From positions 32,890,578 to 32,954,577 of the forward strand of contig CM043871.1 of assembly GCA_023846275.1 (NCBI GenBank): DNA of 64,000 bases, in the 5' to 3' direction. The notes beneath the pieces were generated by a model, which worked only from the letters and a program-made list of their open reading frames with translations, did no database searches and was not told where the DNA came from. Positions 25,601 to 39,179 of the stretch are shown in pieces. The DNA comes from Vanilla planifolia (taxonomy: Eukaryota > Streptophyta > Magnoliopsida > Asparagales > Orchidaceae). A program made the translations under genes and the position numbers. Numbering within the stretch: position 1 is the stretch's first letter; the number at the start of each line of letters is the position of its first letter.

Positions 25601-28600
25601 CTAAAATAGTTTATTTTAGCTCAATTATCATATATCAAGTATTTCTGTTTTTTTTTTATTGTGAATATTTTTTGTCTATAATAGCAATATGCTATGGTTA
25701 AATTAAAAATAAAAAATGCCTATGATTTTTTAAATGAAAGATAAGAATTTATTGGATTTTTTGCATTTATTATTTTCTATTTAATTCTTGCTTATGATAT
25801 GGCAATAAATAAAAATTAACATTGCATTTATTTCTTAATTTAATTTGTGTTATTGAAATTACAATAATTTTAAAATATAAATTATCTAAAAAATTAATTT
25901 ACTAAAAGCTTTAGTGAAAAATGATTCAAAATTATAAAATAAAAATTATAGTCTAAAGAAGATCAAACTTTCCATTTCTTAAAAGGGAAAGTAGTGACGA
26001 TATGCAAAATTTTCTTCTTTTTATCTGATATTTTTTAAATTGAGTAATATAATTTTGATTGAAATTGTAAATTAACTTTATATTTTTCTTAGAAATGTTA
26101 AGTTTAAATTTATTATAATTTAAGTTATCATGTACAAAACCAATTTCACTTTTCTCATTTTTTATTTTAAAAAAATTGTTGATATTTTTAACTCGAAAGC
26201 ATGAAATTAATAAGTTTCAATTAGTGGTGAAAATCATATTTAATTCATTAATGACAAGATTTTGAAAATATCACGTTTTAATCATTTTATTTTCAAAGAT
26301 GAATATAAGAAAATTATTAAGAAAAAATATTGAGTTGAAAAATTACAATAATGAATATTAAGAAGACATTTAATTAAAAGTTAATTTAATGGACCTCAAT
26401 GTTATGTAAAATTTATGGATATTTTCTTGTTATTACTATGACTTAAATATTATTTTGATCTAATTTTAGTGTCGACTAGAGCAATATTTAGTCTAGTTAA
26501 AATTTGAGCAAGGTCTTAATGTAATTTTTTTATGAAAATTTAGAAATTTTAATAATTTTATTTGAAATTAATTTTAAATTAAATGCTTAATAAATTTAAG
26601 TAGCATAATACTAATACTACACTATAAAATCATTAAATTATGTTTTTTACTCAAAAAATATACTTCAAAACAAAAATAAACAAACATCCAACTCTTTTAA
26701 AATTAATTTTACAAAAAATTAGATTTAAAAATATTATATTATTTTTTAGTTTTATTTTATTTTCATATTTTAATTTTGACATAATTGTTTCAAATATAAA
26801 TATGTCTAATAATATTTACATAATTTTCACGCAAATTCATGTATAATTTTTTTTAATTTTCCATTTAAAAAAAACTATTTATTATGAATGAAACAAACTT
26901 ATATCATATTCATCGTTTGTTCTTCCAATATACATTTGAAATATTTTCAATGATTAAATATCTATTTAATTATTATTATTATTCAATATGCATCAAATCT
27001 AGGTTTTTGTTTTCATGACAGTTGGCAAATTTAAAAATAAAGTTTAAAGGAAGTTTTCTTAAAAAATAGTTATATATATATAAATAAAATTTGATAATAA
27101 ATATTTGTTGAACACATAATAAATACGATCTTAAGAAGTTCTTTTGAATTTTTTAAAAAATAATTAAAAATGGTTCATATGAGTAAAAATTAATTTTTTA
27201 TGAAAAATTGTTTGGTAAAATTTATGTTTTTTTTTTTAAATAAAAATATTTTTAAAAATTAAAATGAAAAACTAGTAAAGCATAAATTATTTTAGAGGCA
27301 ATAATCTACGATTTCACCCAAAACTTGGCATCTTTAGTATGAATCTTTTCTTATTGTAATTATTATTCCGTATTAAATTATTAAAGATTAATTTTAAATT
27401 TTAAGATTATTTTATATTTTTTTAATATTATTTTTCATTATTTTAAAAGTATATTTTATAAAACCGTTAGACATATATCAGATTGTCGTTGTGCAACATT
27501 TTTATGAAAAGAATATCTAAAAAGATGCACAAAGGATACCCTAGGTTTCAAAATGTTGTTTATAAGATAAAAATAGATAATAATTGCTTAATATTTTAAA
27601 AACAATAATTAAAAATTTTTCAAAAAGAATAATGTGGCTAAAAATAATTTTATATAAAAATATTTTTAAAAAATTACAATTTGAAGCCCAAGTGTTCGAG
27701 AATTTAGAAAAAATATTTTAAAAAAAATAAGGTTAAAAAATTATATGAATAAAAACAGACAATTTTATTCAACTTTATTCACAATTTAGCAGTTTAGTAT
27801 AACCATTATTAAATTTTAAATGAATTAATAAAATTAAGTTTTAAAAATATTATTTTTAAATCTTAATTAGATGTGACATACAGTTTAAAAACAAAGTTGA
27901 CTTTGAATTTTTTTTAATTGAGACAATAAAAAAGTTTTTTCTTGACAACATATTTTTAAAAAATCATTAAAATACTTTTGAATATTTATAAATAACAAAT
28001 CATTTTGAAGACTTTTTAAAATAAACTAAGAAGACAAAAAGTGAAGGATTAAAGATAAGGGATTATAGATTAAGTTATAATTAAATATAAATTTAATAAA
28101 ATTAGTTATATTATAAAACAATGAAGATAACTTTTTTTTTTTAATTTTCAATAAAACTGTAATCTTGATTTTAATATTAATTTAGAATGATACTTTTTTT
28201 GTTCTATTCATTTATTTTTATTAAAAAATTATTTTACGATATGCTCGGCAGATATGTGATTTTATTTGTAAAACAAACAATCATAGGTTCTCAAAATGTT
28301 TATTTTTTTTGTAATAAAATCAAAAAAGAATATCAATATGGTATAATTAATCGAGGAAAAGAGGTTTAAATATGAGATTTTATCAGAAAAAATATTTCAA
28401 TAAAATAATTTTTTATAAAAAATTATTCAAAAGGCCAAAATGTAAAAAATAGTTTTTAAAGTGATGCACAAAAATTAATTGAAAATTTAATTCAAAAGAC
28501 CAAAACATAATTTTTACGGTGCTGCCTCATAATTTGCCAGCTTTAGTAGGTGAGAATAAGAAAACTCTGACTGCACTTCTTGCTCCACCCCTCCAAACAG

Positions 28601-28710
28601 GCGACGGGCCGACGTTTTTAACTTTAGTTCTCGGAATGTTCTATGTTTGATTCGAAGTTGCAGTTTAAAATGAAGCTAGTAGTGCATCCTTGCTTGTTGA
28701 GGACACAACG
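22635..28710. other. Very AT-rich intergenic region
   Basis: No gene, RNA gene or recognisable transposon was found between the transporter and the CSLC gene. Short TA runs occur, for example near 23777. Open frames such as 26640-26846 and 28187-28369 consist of low-complexity Phe/Ile/Lys/Asn codons and have no family features. Confidence 0.6.
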
Positions 28711-31330
28711 ATGGATAAGTCCAGCCACTTGTTCGTCAAGGTGGAGAACTCTCTCTCTTCGGAGCTCCCGTTGCCTGAGGAGGAGAATTGGAATGCCAAG
28801 CAATCCATAAGGTCTTCGATCCCCAAAGGAAGTTTCCTCAGGCTCATTCTTGGGTTCCTTATGCTCTCCTTCTTGTTACTCACCTTAGAAGCATTTGCCT
28901 ATTGGAAAGGATGGTATTTCCAAAACCCTAAGTCAAAAGTGGGGGACGAGGGAAGGATGCATTCTGTCTATCTTTCATGGATCTCTTTCCGAATCGACCA
29001 CATTTTGCCCGCGATCCGGATTTTAACAAAGCTCTGTGTTGTTCTCTCTGTGATGCAATCGTTGGATAGGTTGATCCTATGTCTTGGATGTGGTTGGATC
29101 AAGCTGTGGAGACTCAAACCCAGAATCAAGTTTGATTCGTCCAGGGTTGGCACTGATTTTCCTATGGTCCTGATTCAGATTCCAATGTGTAATGAAAAAG
29201 AGGTAAAAGAAGCTAATTTATGAAAACCCAACACCTTTTTTCGGATCTTGCTTGCTTAAATGATTTGTGTCCAGGTATACGAGCAATCTATTTCTGCTTC
29301 CTGCCGACTCGATTGGCCAAAGGATAGGATTTTGATCCAAGTTCTTGATGACTCCGATGATGAGAAGATACAAAATTTGATCCAAACTGAGGTCATCGAG
29401 TGGAGCCAAAGAGGTGTAAATATAATCTACAGACATAGATTGACCCGAAATGGATTCAAAGCTGGAAATCTCAAGTCTGCCATGAGCTGCGACTATGTGA
29501 AGGACTATGAGTTTATTGTAATCTTTGATGCCGACTTCCAACCTGGTTCAGATTTCCTTAAGAAAACAATTCCTTACTTCAATGTATCAAACAAAACCCT
29601 CATCTTCGTTCCATGTGCTCTTCAAGTATTGTTATCTCGAGTTTGCTTTGCTGTGCAGGGAAATCCTAAGCTTGGTTTGGTCCAGGCAAGGTGGAGCTTT
29701 GTGAATAAGAATCAGAACCTGTTGACCCAACTTCAGTATATCAATCTTTGCTTCCATTTTGAAGTGGAGCAGCAGGTGAATGGGTTTTGCCTCAACTTTT
29801 TTGGCTTCAATGGAACGGCGGGCGTGTGGAGAATCAAGGCATTGGAGGACTGCGGAGGCTGGCTCGAAAGAACCACCGTTGAGGATATGGATGTCGCCGT
29901 TCGTGCCCATCTCAGTGGATGGAACTTCATCTTGCTGAACGACATCAGGGTAATCTGCTTCTCTTTGTATGCTTCTTTGAGAGTGGAGTTAAATGAACTA
30001 TAATAAGTTGTCATACGACTTGGAGGTTGTGGGTTCGAGTTTTTTAAACGTATGATGTCAAAAATCGTCGGACGAATGAATCAAGGATGGGGTTGAGGTG
30101 TTATTAAGCTCATCTTGAGCTTATGGTCAGTGAAAAGGTCAGTGAAAAAAATGAAAAAGAGGAGAAAAAAGTAGAGTAAAACTAAGGAAAATGTACCAAG
30201 CGACACAAATCAAGAAATAGGTTGTCTTCTTAAGCTGATGTAATGGTCGTAGTGATGCGAAAACAATGAGAAGAAGAGAAAAAATGGTCGGTGGTTCAAG
30301 TCATGCAAATGTAGAACATCAAATTGGTTGAATGGATCGATAGCTAAGCTCGTGAACTTCAAACATGGAGGTTGTGGTGACATGAATTGACCAACTTTTT
30401 TTCTTCATTTTTTCTTTTGTTTTGTTTTGTTGATGTCCTAACATGCTAAACTAGCTTCTTTTATGCTTAAATATGTCCTTCAACCCTCTTGTCAGGTACC
30501 TTGTGAGGCTCCAGAATCATATGAGACATACCAGAAACAACAACATAGATGGCATTCTGGTCCAATTAACCTTTTTCGCTTCTGTCTTCCTTCTGTCATG
30601 AATTCAAAGGTCTGATTTCTCTCTTCTTTTGCTTCAGCTGTTGTACCTAAAGAAATCAAACTTCTTCATATAAACATTTGTGATCCACCAGCAGATATCA
30701 ATCTGGAAGAAGGCAAACCTTATATTCCTGTTCTTTCTATTGCGAAAGTTGATCCTTCCATTTCACTCCTTCACATTGATTGGTTTCATCCTTCCCATGA
30801 CCATGTTCGTCCCCGGATCCGAGCTACCAGTCTGGCTCGTCTGCTACCTCCCTATGGCGATGTCTTTCGTCAACACCTGCATGGCTCCGGGATCTTTCTC
30901 CCTCCTCCTTCCACATCTCCTGTTTGAGAACACCATGTCAATGACCAAATTCAGTGCAATGCTTTCTGGGTTACTCCAGCTGGGGAGCTCACACGAGTGG
31001 GTCGTCACGAAAAAAGCCGGTCGGCCACTGAAAGAGGAGTTGTTAATGGGCAGGGATTCAAAGAGCCATGCTTTTCCAGAAATCAGAAGAAGAGCACCTG
31101 AAAACAAGGCCATTGAGAAAGGCAAAGTGAAGGAGAAGGGTGTGGCTTCTGCCACTGCTAAGAAGGAGAAGAAGATATACAAGGAAGAGCTTGCTGTTGC
31201 TCTGCTACTCCTTATAGCTGCAGGAAGAAGCTTGTTGTCTGTTAAGCTCATTCACTTCTACTTCTTACTCTTCCAAGGGATAACATTTCTTCTTGTGGGA
31301 CTTGATGTATTTGGTGAGTACATGATTTGA
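28711..31330 (+). CDS. Cellulose synthase-like protein C (CSLC), xyloglucan backbone glucan synthase family, complete
   Basis: A Golgi membrane GT2 glycosyltransferase; CSLC proteins make the beta-1,4-glucan backbone of xyloglucan. Five exons join in phase: 28711-29202, 29275-29583, 29659-29949, 30496-30609 and 30695-31330, giving 613 residues. The catalytic D,D,D,QxxRW set is intact: DDSDD at 189-193, DAD at 249-251, ED in TVEDMD near 342-345 and QQHRW at 379-383. Other strong signatures are [37 protein letters not shown] and [17 protein letters not shown]. Hydrophobic segments lie at about 45-66 and 110-135 and in four C-terminal blocks. Relative to Arabidopsis CSLC4 (about 673 residues), roughly 55 residues after the NAKQ motif are missing, including an N-terminal hydrophobic stretch, and the acidic/basic linker near 500-550 is shorter. 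The start is the first ATG after an in-frame stop at 28666. An out-of-frame ATG at 28670 opens a frame overlapping the start. Confidence 0.95.
30003..30180 (+). mobile_element. SINE-like insertion in CSLC intron 3
   Basis: The 546 bp intron between exons 3 and 4 contains a box B-like GGGTTCGAGT at 30031-30040 preceded by a GGAGGTTGT stretch, in the way tRNA-derived SINEs begin. An A-rich stretch follows near 30150. The upstream box A is weak and no target-site duplication is obvious. Confidence 0.25.
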
Positions 31331-33431
31331 TTTGGGATTTGGGGGATTTCTTCTGTATCTTTTGCATACAAGCTAAGCTATAAGGTGCATAATCCAATGT
31401 TTCAAATAGTAAGTGTAACACTTGGGAATGTGTTGTTGTATTAAAATTGGTGAAATAAATGTTAGTTTGGTGTCTAAAGAAATCTCCTATGAGGTGGTAT
31501 TTCATTACTTTTTTTTCACATAAAATATATCTTTTAAAGTTTTTTATAAATATTTTTTTCATTAATTTTTTTTTTTTTTGTTTTTAGAAACAAATCAAGA
31601 CTTATACAATAGACCAAGTATGCAAAAAAATCAGCAACGTAAAAATCCTCTTGTATTCAATTTTTATTTTAATTATAAAAGCTGTTTTCTAGCAAAATAT
31701 TATCCTTTTTATGTTCTTATTGTTGTTATACGATAAAAATATTTAAATATTATCTTGAGATTAAAGTATTCTTTTTAAAATATTGACATATGTATGCAAT
31801 GTTGATTTATTAATGTGCTATTTCGTTGTCAAATATGCTTTTTTTGTGGTATTTAAATATTATTTTAATAATCAAATATATGTAAATATGCTTCATACAA
31901 TAAAAACTTTTTAAAAGGTATTCAAATGTATGATTTTTGAAAATAAATGTTTTTTTAATAACGATATTACCCTCATTATTGTGATAGTCTTGAAATTGCT
32001 TAGATATTTTTTCAATAAAATAATGTTCTAAGTTCAAATATTACAATATTGTCAATGGCATTCAAGTATCATTTCAATAAAATATGTTATTTTTTATTTT
32101 TAAAGTTTTATTATTGTAGTTTTTTTTAACAACACGAATAATATTATTATAATACTCCTATAAATATGTTAATATTTTTAAGAGAATATAAATATCTCAA
32201 GCTGTATATCACTAAGTTTTTTTATAAAATATTATTATATTATTTTATGAGTAGATTAATATACATGTTTATTTAATATTGAAGGTTACAAATATTATTA
32301 CCATAAATTTAATTATGCTTAAAAACTTCTTAATTTTTTAAGTTTTATAAATTATAATAATTTTTTTTAGATAAAAATATTAAGAATGAAATCATGATTT
32401 TTGGGATTTTGTATAATTATTAAATATTTTATGATTTTTAGAACACCAAAAAATTAATACCTACTTAAAAACAATTTTAAGAAGATAAAAATGATTTTAT
32501 ATTTGATAAAACTAAATGATAAAATAATAAAAAAATCAAGCAAAACATGACCCAATTTAAATCATAGTAGAGGTGGTGGCATTGAGAAGGATTTGTAAAG
32601 ACAAGTAGAATTTCTATTTTTTTTATCAAGCACAGATTTAACAATATATTAAAATAAAAAATATTGCAAAAAAATAATAATAACATTATTGTATTTATGT
32701 AAAATTGGGTGTCATAGTTGAAGTGAGTTAAATTAATTTTCATATGAAAAATTTAGATGTATTACAAAATACTTTGTATGATAATTTCAAAAATTAATAT
32801 TATTATCATAATTGGCTCAAAATCAAAGTCTAAATAAATTATTTATAATATCATAGATTTTATAATATTAAAATAATATTATTAATATTTTGGATTGTTA
32901 AATTATATGAATTGAAAATAAGATCAAAAGAGATTTAAATTTACAAAAAATATAGAGTTAATTGTTGGGGATTTGGGTTATTCATATTTGATTGAATCAT
33001 AGCATTCAAGATTTATATTCTTTTTTAAGATTTATATTTTTAAAAATAAAGGATAAGAATTTCCTAAATTTCATTTCGGTATAAATTAAATTATTTTAAT
33101 TAATATAAAAATTTCACAATATAAACGAAATATGAATTGGACTTATAAATTCAATTCATGCTTATTGGTAGACAGATTGATATACATAAAGTTTTAAAAA
33201 ATTACTGATTTCTTTTTTTTTTATTGATATATTTTATCCAATCCATTTTTTTTATATGAAACGAAAACCGTTTTTTATCAATTAAAAAAAATATATTCAA
33301 ATAAAGATATTGTTTTTTTATTAAAAAGATTTATCAGCTATAAATTGCCAAATGGCGTTCAACCATTTCTCACGGACTGCGGTCAACTCTCTCTCTCTAT
33401 ATTTCTTTCCATTACTCTCTGTTTCTCTCTC
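31331..33431. other. AT-rich spacer between CSLC and SEC61 gamma
   Basis: Holds the CSLC 3' region and then AT-rich sequence. The minus-strand frames at 31248-31562, 31810-32037 and 32477-32743 are low-complexity or shadows. Nothing else is supported apart from the TATA-like site just before the SEC61 gamma gene. Confidence 0.55.
33339..33344 (+). promoter_or_regulatory. TATA-like box of the SEC61 gamma gene
   Basis: TATAAA lies 93 bases before the ATG at 33432 and is followed by a CT-rich leader (TCTCTCTCTATATTTC near 33388), a common arrangement in plant promoters. Its use is inferred from position. Confidence 0.4.
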
Positions 33432-33735
33432 ATGGATGCCCTAGATTCCGTCGTCGATCCTCTGCGTGAATTCGCCAAGGACAGCGTCCGCCTTGTCAAG
33501 AGATGCCACAAGCCGGATCGGAAGGGTATCGTTCAAACGGGATCCTTAGATCCGTTGAATGGCATCTAGTTTGCTTTACGTTGCTTATTTTGACTTGGAT
33601 TGTTTTTCTTTCTGTGTAGAGTTTTCAAAGGTGGCTATGCGGACGGCGATCGGGTTCGTAGTGATGGGATTCGTGGGATTCTTCGTGAAACTCATATTTA
33701 TTCCCATCAACAACATCATTGTCGGAGCCACGTAA
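33432..33735 (+). CDS. SEC61G: Protein transport protein SEC61 subunit gamma, complete
   Basis: The small tail-anchored subunit of the ER protein-translocation channel, partner of SEC61 alpha and beta and equivalent of bacterial SecE. Two exons, 33432-33525 and 33620-33735, join after the first base of a glutamate codon and encode 69 residues, the normal length. The N-terminus [17 protein letters not shown] and the motif [14 protein letters not shown] are almost invariant in plants. A single membrane segment, [20 protein letters not shown], covers about residues 41-60 and ends NNIIVGAT. The frame 33345-33569 runs through exon 1 into the intron and is not the true product; the intron donor at 33526 and acceptor ending at 33619 are clear. 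Confidence 0.97.
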
Positions 33736-36700
33736 GGTTTGCTTCATGCAGCGTCAAATCCTTTTTTGTATATCACATTGTGGTCGTTAATTTCTTTATT
33801 CATGTTATAAACCTGAATCGAAGTTAGCACTCAAGCGGTTTTCTTAATGTCCTGTTGTTGGTTTAAGCAGGTCTTCTTTGCTCATTCCTTCATTTTTATT
33901 CGTGGTACTATTATGAATATGGTTACATCCTTATGCGTGAAGTTGACTGTTTGGTCTAATTCTTGAGGTATCGTTCATTTCGGCACAATCGGTGTGCCAT
34001 TCGTAGAAGGTGGCATAACATTATGGGACCGGATTTCTATTACGATAATTAAAAGAATTAGGAGAACATAAATTGTTCCCAAAATTAATTCAGTCTTTTA
34101 ATATTTGCTAACAAATTCTGAGTCTTGAAAAATTCCTAAATGATTAAATGCTGAACGGAGTCATTATAATTGTTAGTGTTATCCAAACTTTTTGGACTAG
34201 GATTTATGGAGTCTCGTTGTTGATCAATTCCTTGTTTTAATAAATATGCATTTTGACATCTTTAATTTGTCACCCTCAACTTTTCAAACAATGACTTTTT
34301 TTTTTCCAAAACTTAGCAACTAGTATAGGGTATTTGATTGAAATTTTTGTACACTTTGTGATACTTGATGTTTACTTTCAAATTACCTCTCTTCTGATCT
34401 GCTTAACTTGATCTCTAGAAGTTATATCTTGGCATTTGTCATTACTTTCTTTAAACAATTTAATGCACTTAAAATTATCTCAACAAGCGCCCTTTGTGTG
34501 GTCTTTGTTCTAGGTTATGTATTATCTTCTATAACTTGGTGCATTTTCTAGCATTTCATTTTTGGTGAAAACTCCCCTTATCAAAACACTCGATTGCAAA
34601 AGCATAATAGAACACAACTTAATTTGTGTGTTTTTTGATAAGCATCTCAATGACTAATGTCAAATATGTCATATTGTTGATCATGTTGAGGGATTTGTAC
34701 CAAATAGGATGTTAATATTCGACGCAATATAGACTTATGTAGACGCTCCGTCGCTTAAGATTTTAAACTTTTTGTAAACGTCACATTAATTGTATATTTA
34801 AACTTCAATATTGTACTCTACTTACAATGTAAGACAATCCATTCTCCCTTATATTTATTTTTTTTTTCAAGTGAGAATCTCATCTATGTTGCTTATTACT
34901 TTTTTTATTCTAAAATTCTGGAATAACAAAAGCATGTGTCATGTTTAACATAAATAATGCCGATGTGCTCCATCACATATATTCTACATCACATTTAGAT
35001 TATACCAATTGCTTCACTATGGATGGCCAAATTATGGGAGCTACATTGTAATTATTCAACAAAGCTTAAATGGTTCTTCTTGTTAAATCATTGTAGAAAC
35101 AACCATAATTCAATAGAACTAACAAATGCATGAATCACTTGATCACAGATAAACTGTTGGCATTGATAATGGACTTGGAATAAATGAGGGCTTAACTGTA
35201 ATATACACTTTTGTGGACAATCCATAATCCAATAGTTTAAGCCAAGCCTAATACACCACTTGTTATGAGAATTGGATTAGATGAGTGCCTAAGTTGAGCC
35301 TAATATACACTTATGCTAATAACCAAAAAATTTAATCCTATAGAGATGAGTTATTTTAATTGTATATTAAAGTGCTAATCTTATATTCAACTTTTAATGT
35401 AGAACTAAATTTTTTCTTATTTGCACTCGATAGATCCTGTTATGTAATTATTTTTTTATTAGTAACTTCTCAAGCACCCAAAACCTCATCTAGTAATATT
35501 GTTGAGTTCTCTTTTTTGCGTTTATTTACGCCTTCTCCTTATGGCTTTACAAAACAATTGTATTATCAGTGAAAACCATATGATTTGCATTTGTTTGTTA
35601 AAATTATCTTCATCATACATTATCACAGCTCAAAATTGCATTATGGAAGATCTTGATTTCATAATAAATTGGATTCCATAGCCTTTATCCCATCGAACTA
35701 TCTCTTGTAACTCATTATATTACTATTCCTATCTTTATCTATTTTTTCCATTAATTTGTATGATGATTTTGTTGTTCAACTAGCAATTGATTCCCTTATA
35801 ATCATATTAAATATTTTCTTTTGTTGTTTAAGTTCATAATTCTTCTGCAATCACCTGATTTTCTCGTAAGAACCATTCAATAGACTTTTAACAATGTCAT
35901 TCAAATGTCTTGCCTGATCTTACAAATCCTGTTTGCTTTTCATTTTAGAACCTAGCTTCTACCGCTCTGCATCTTTTTAAACTAAAGTTCATTACATTTT
36001 TATTATAAATCAGCATATATTTTCATAATGTTATTTATTTTGCTGCTTTAAAAATATTTCCTCCACGGTCCTTGTTATCTTTTCGATTATTTCCTAATAA
36101 ATTTAACATCCCATGGAATTGTCAATTATTAAGTTTGAATGCCTTGTATCCGAACTGTATATTTTCTTCCATGAACTGTGATTTGGAGTTTCAATTTCAT
36201 TTTGGGTTCTTGTAATTTTGGTTGTTTTGATAGTTTCGACTTTGGTTTAGATTAATTACTTCTATGAAAAATTCAAAATGTACCTTTGTCTAAATAAATA
36301 TTAAATAAAATAATTTGTAAATATTAGGAATGAACTGTAACGTTAGGAAGAGCGTAATTAGTGTGATAACCTTTCCTTTAGTTTTACTTGGGTATAATTT
36401 TTAAAATAAAGAAGTTTGATTTAAGGAAAATGGAACATTATAGTTGTTGGAATAAGACCTCCATTGTTAAGAAAAAAATTTAAAAATTTCTTGGCATAAT
36501 ATTACTTCAAAATAAATTAAAGAGAAAAAAAGTTCAGTTTTAAATAATAGAACATACATGTGTTAGAATTTGAATCCAATACACCATTTATAAACATAAA
36601 GGAAAACAACATTAGATACAAGAGAAAAGTTGAATTTATTGTAAAATTTAAATAACTTAATATACCAATTTATAAACGTAAAAGAAAATAACATTTGAGT

Positions 36701-39179
36701 ATAAGAGAAAAGTTGAATTTGTTATAAAATTTTAAAACTTAATGTACCTATTTATAAATATAAAGGAAAATAACATTGGGTGCAAGAGAAAAGTTTATTT
36801 TATTTTTAAAATTTTAAAAAGTGAATGTACCTATTTATAAACATAAAGAAAAACAACATTGAGTTTAAGGGAAAATTTGAATTTATTGTAAATTTTAAAA
36901 AAATTTAATGTACCTCATTTATAGACATAAATGAAAACAATATTAGATATAAGAGAAAAGTTGAATTATTTTAAAATTTAAAAAACTTAATGCGACTTTA
37001 AAAGAATATTTATCTCACTGTAGAAATCAAGACCGGCCAATTGACTCTGAATTCTATTTTTTAGTATTGCACAATGTTAATGAAAATTACAAAATTCTAT
37101 TTGTACCTTAGAAGTTAAAATTAATTTGTAGGTTTCTTTGAATTATTGTTTGAGGTAAAATTTTTGGTTTTATTTTGTTTGTAATATAAAATTTGATTCT
37201 TTGAATCATGCAAAAGAGAGAATTTAAGCAATTATGTGACATTGGGTTTAAAAAACTTGTATTATTATTTATTCAAAAATATTAATTTTTGATTTTACAT
37301 TATTATTAAATAATATTATTATAAATTATAGTTTTATTATTTAAAAATGATATTGAGATGCCATGATGTTACAAATTTTGACATTTATATATTGTTATTA
37401 TTTAAATAATATTTAATTAAATATCTTTTTTTTTTTTTTTTGCTTGTTTGGATAATTGTTTCAAGAATGGGCTCATTTCTTATTGTAATATTTTGACTTA
37501 ATAATTTTATTCTAAAGAATTTTTTTCATGCTTTTGATTTTAAAAACGTTCAATTTAAACTCGAGTTGAATGAAGTCGTTTTTTAAATAAATGAATTTAC
37601 AAAGTTTTTGTTTGAGATGTAAATAAGTATTATCAATATAATGGTTTATATTTAAATAGCTTTAAACTTATATTAGTTTATTTATAAAAAAAATAAAAGG
37701 GAAAAGGTATCTATAAATACACTTATTTTCTTTTAAAAAAATGTAAAATTTGATTGAACTTTAGAATATGATTTTAATTAGATGACTTATATTATTAAAA
37801 GATATTAATAACGTCCAATGATCCTTACAATGAGCCAAGCTAAAGTCTCCATGTTGGCATTATAGTACTTATTTACTACCATATGATTAGCAAGGAATAA
37901 AATATTAACAATAAATCCAAAAATCATATTTCGATCTTTCTTTTAAAAATATTAATTATGATTAACAATTTGATACTCTAAAAATTTTTTATATTTTATA
38001 CTCATTTGACCATAAATAAAATATTTTAATTTTTCTATTAACTAATTTACTTTCTCTTCATTGTATGAATTTATGGAATTGTATATTTTACGATAATATA
38101 AGTTTTTATATAACAAGAAAGTTCTTAGAAATTAATTTTTTTTTTCAAGTAAAATCATATAAAAAATAGGACATCATAAATTCTCTTAAAAGTAAACAAA
38201 AAAAAAAAAAAATATCCAAATGTGCATGTTTAGATTTTGTTTGTTTCACACTAAAATGCACAAAAGGAAGACAGTGATATTGTTAAATTGTAAATGAAAA
38301 AAATAAAATATTATTTTTTAAATTCAATAAATGAGTTTGAAATGCAATAATAAAAACTTTGTAGAAAAAAAACTATTTTTTTCCAAAATATAATAAAGAA
38401 GTTATTTTGTATACATTAAAACCAAGGTGCTCTCAAAACATATCAATAGTGTGTGGATGTAGGTTTAGGATAGATTATTTTATTTTATTTTTATTTATCT
38501 CATTTTCTAATATTAATAATTATTTTAAAATTTTTATTTTATAAAATATAAATATCATTCTTTAATACACATAAGTTTCATCATGTACAAAGTTGATAAC
38601 AAAGGAAGAACAAAATAAGAAAATATTTCATTGATCGATAATTATGATAATCATGAAAAACTCTATTTACAAAACTTCGGAATAACAAAAAAAATAATAA
38701 ATTTATAAATTAAAAAAAAATTTATTATGAAATTTAATTATTAATTAAACATATCGATTTGATTTACAAAAAATAATTTCCATTTGTTATAAGTAATAAA
38801 ATAAACTTTTCTTGCACCTAAGAATAGCGAAATATAAAAATTTGTCGGGCCTTTTATGCATGTATCCATCATTTCTTCCAGAAACCACTCACCTTTCAAA
38901 AAAAAAAAAAAAAACTGTTAAGCCTGACTCGTCTCTGTCGTCCCCGTGAGGCACCATTTGCATCTTCAATCGCTTCGCCGATGCTCGATTTGACTTGGAA
39001 TACACCCCGAACGAGGAAAGCCGGCATCTTGGCGACAGGTCTGGATTTTTCCGACGAATGATCTGCTCTTTCGAATGGATTCAGTTCTTTTCCCGGAAGA
39101 ATTGATACTTTTTGCCTGAGGTTCTCTGCCGAAGGAAAAGTAGGTCTCCGATCTCCAGGCTGGGGTTCGGTTGGGGATC
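33736..39179. other. AT-rich intergenic region with a minisatellite
   Basis: No supported gene lies between SEC61 gamma and the E3 ligase. The main structure is the five-unit tandem repeat at 36575-36995. The segment 35350-36000 is richer in coding-like codons on both strands, but no family is recognised. Poly-A and poly-T runs occur near 37428 and 38200. Confidence 0.5.
36575..36995. repeat. Minisatellite: five tandem units of 82-84 bp
   Basis: Five imperfect units share TTTATAAACATAAAGGAAAA, then ACATTGAGTATAAGAGAAAA, GTTGAATTT and a closing AACTTAATGTACC. The TAAACATAAA word or its variant starts at 36591, 36673, 36755, 36838 and 36922, so the period is 82, 82, 83 and 84. By eye units differ by about 15 percent or more, so the array is not recent. 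Confidence 0.85.

Noticed and set aside
33345-33569. 74-codon frame as the product of the SEC61 gamma locus
   Set aside because: It reads from the leader through exon 1 into the intron; the conserved SEC61 gamma protein begins at 33432 and splices at 33525/33620.
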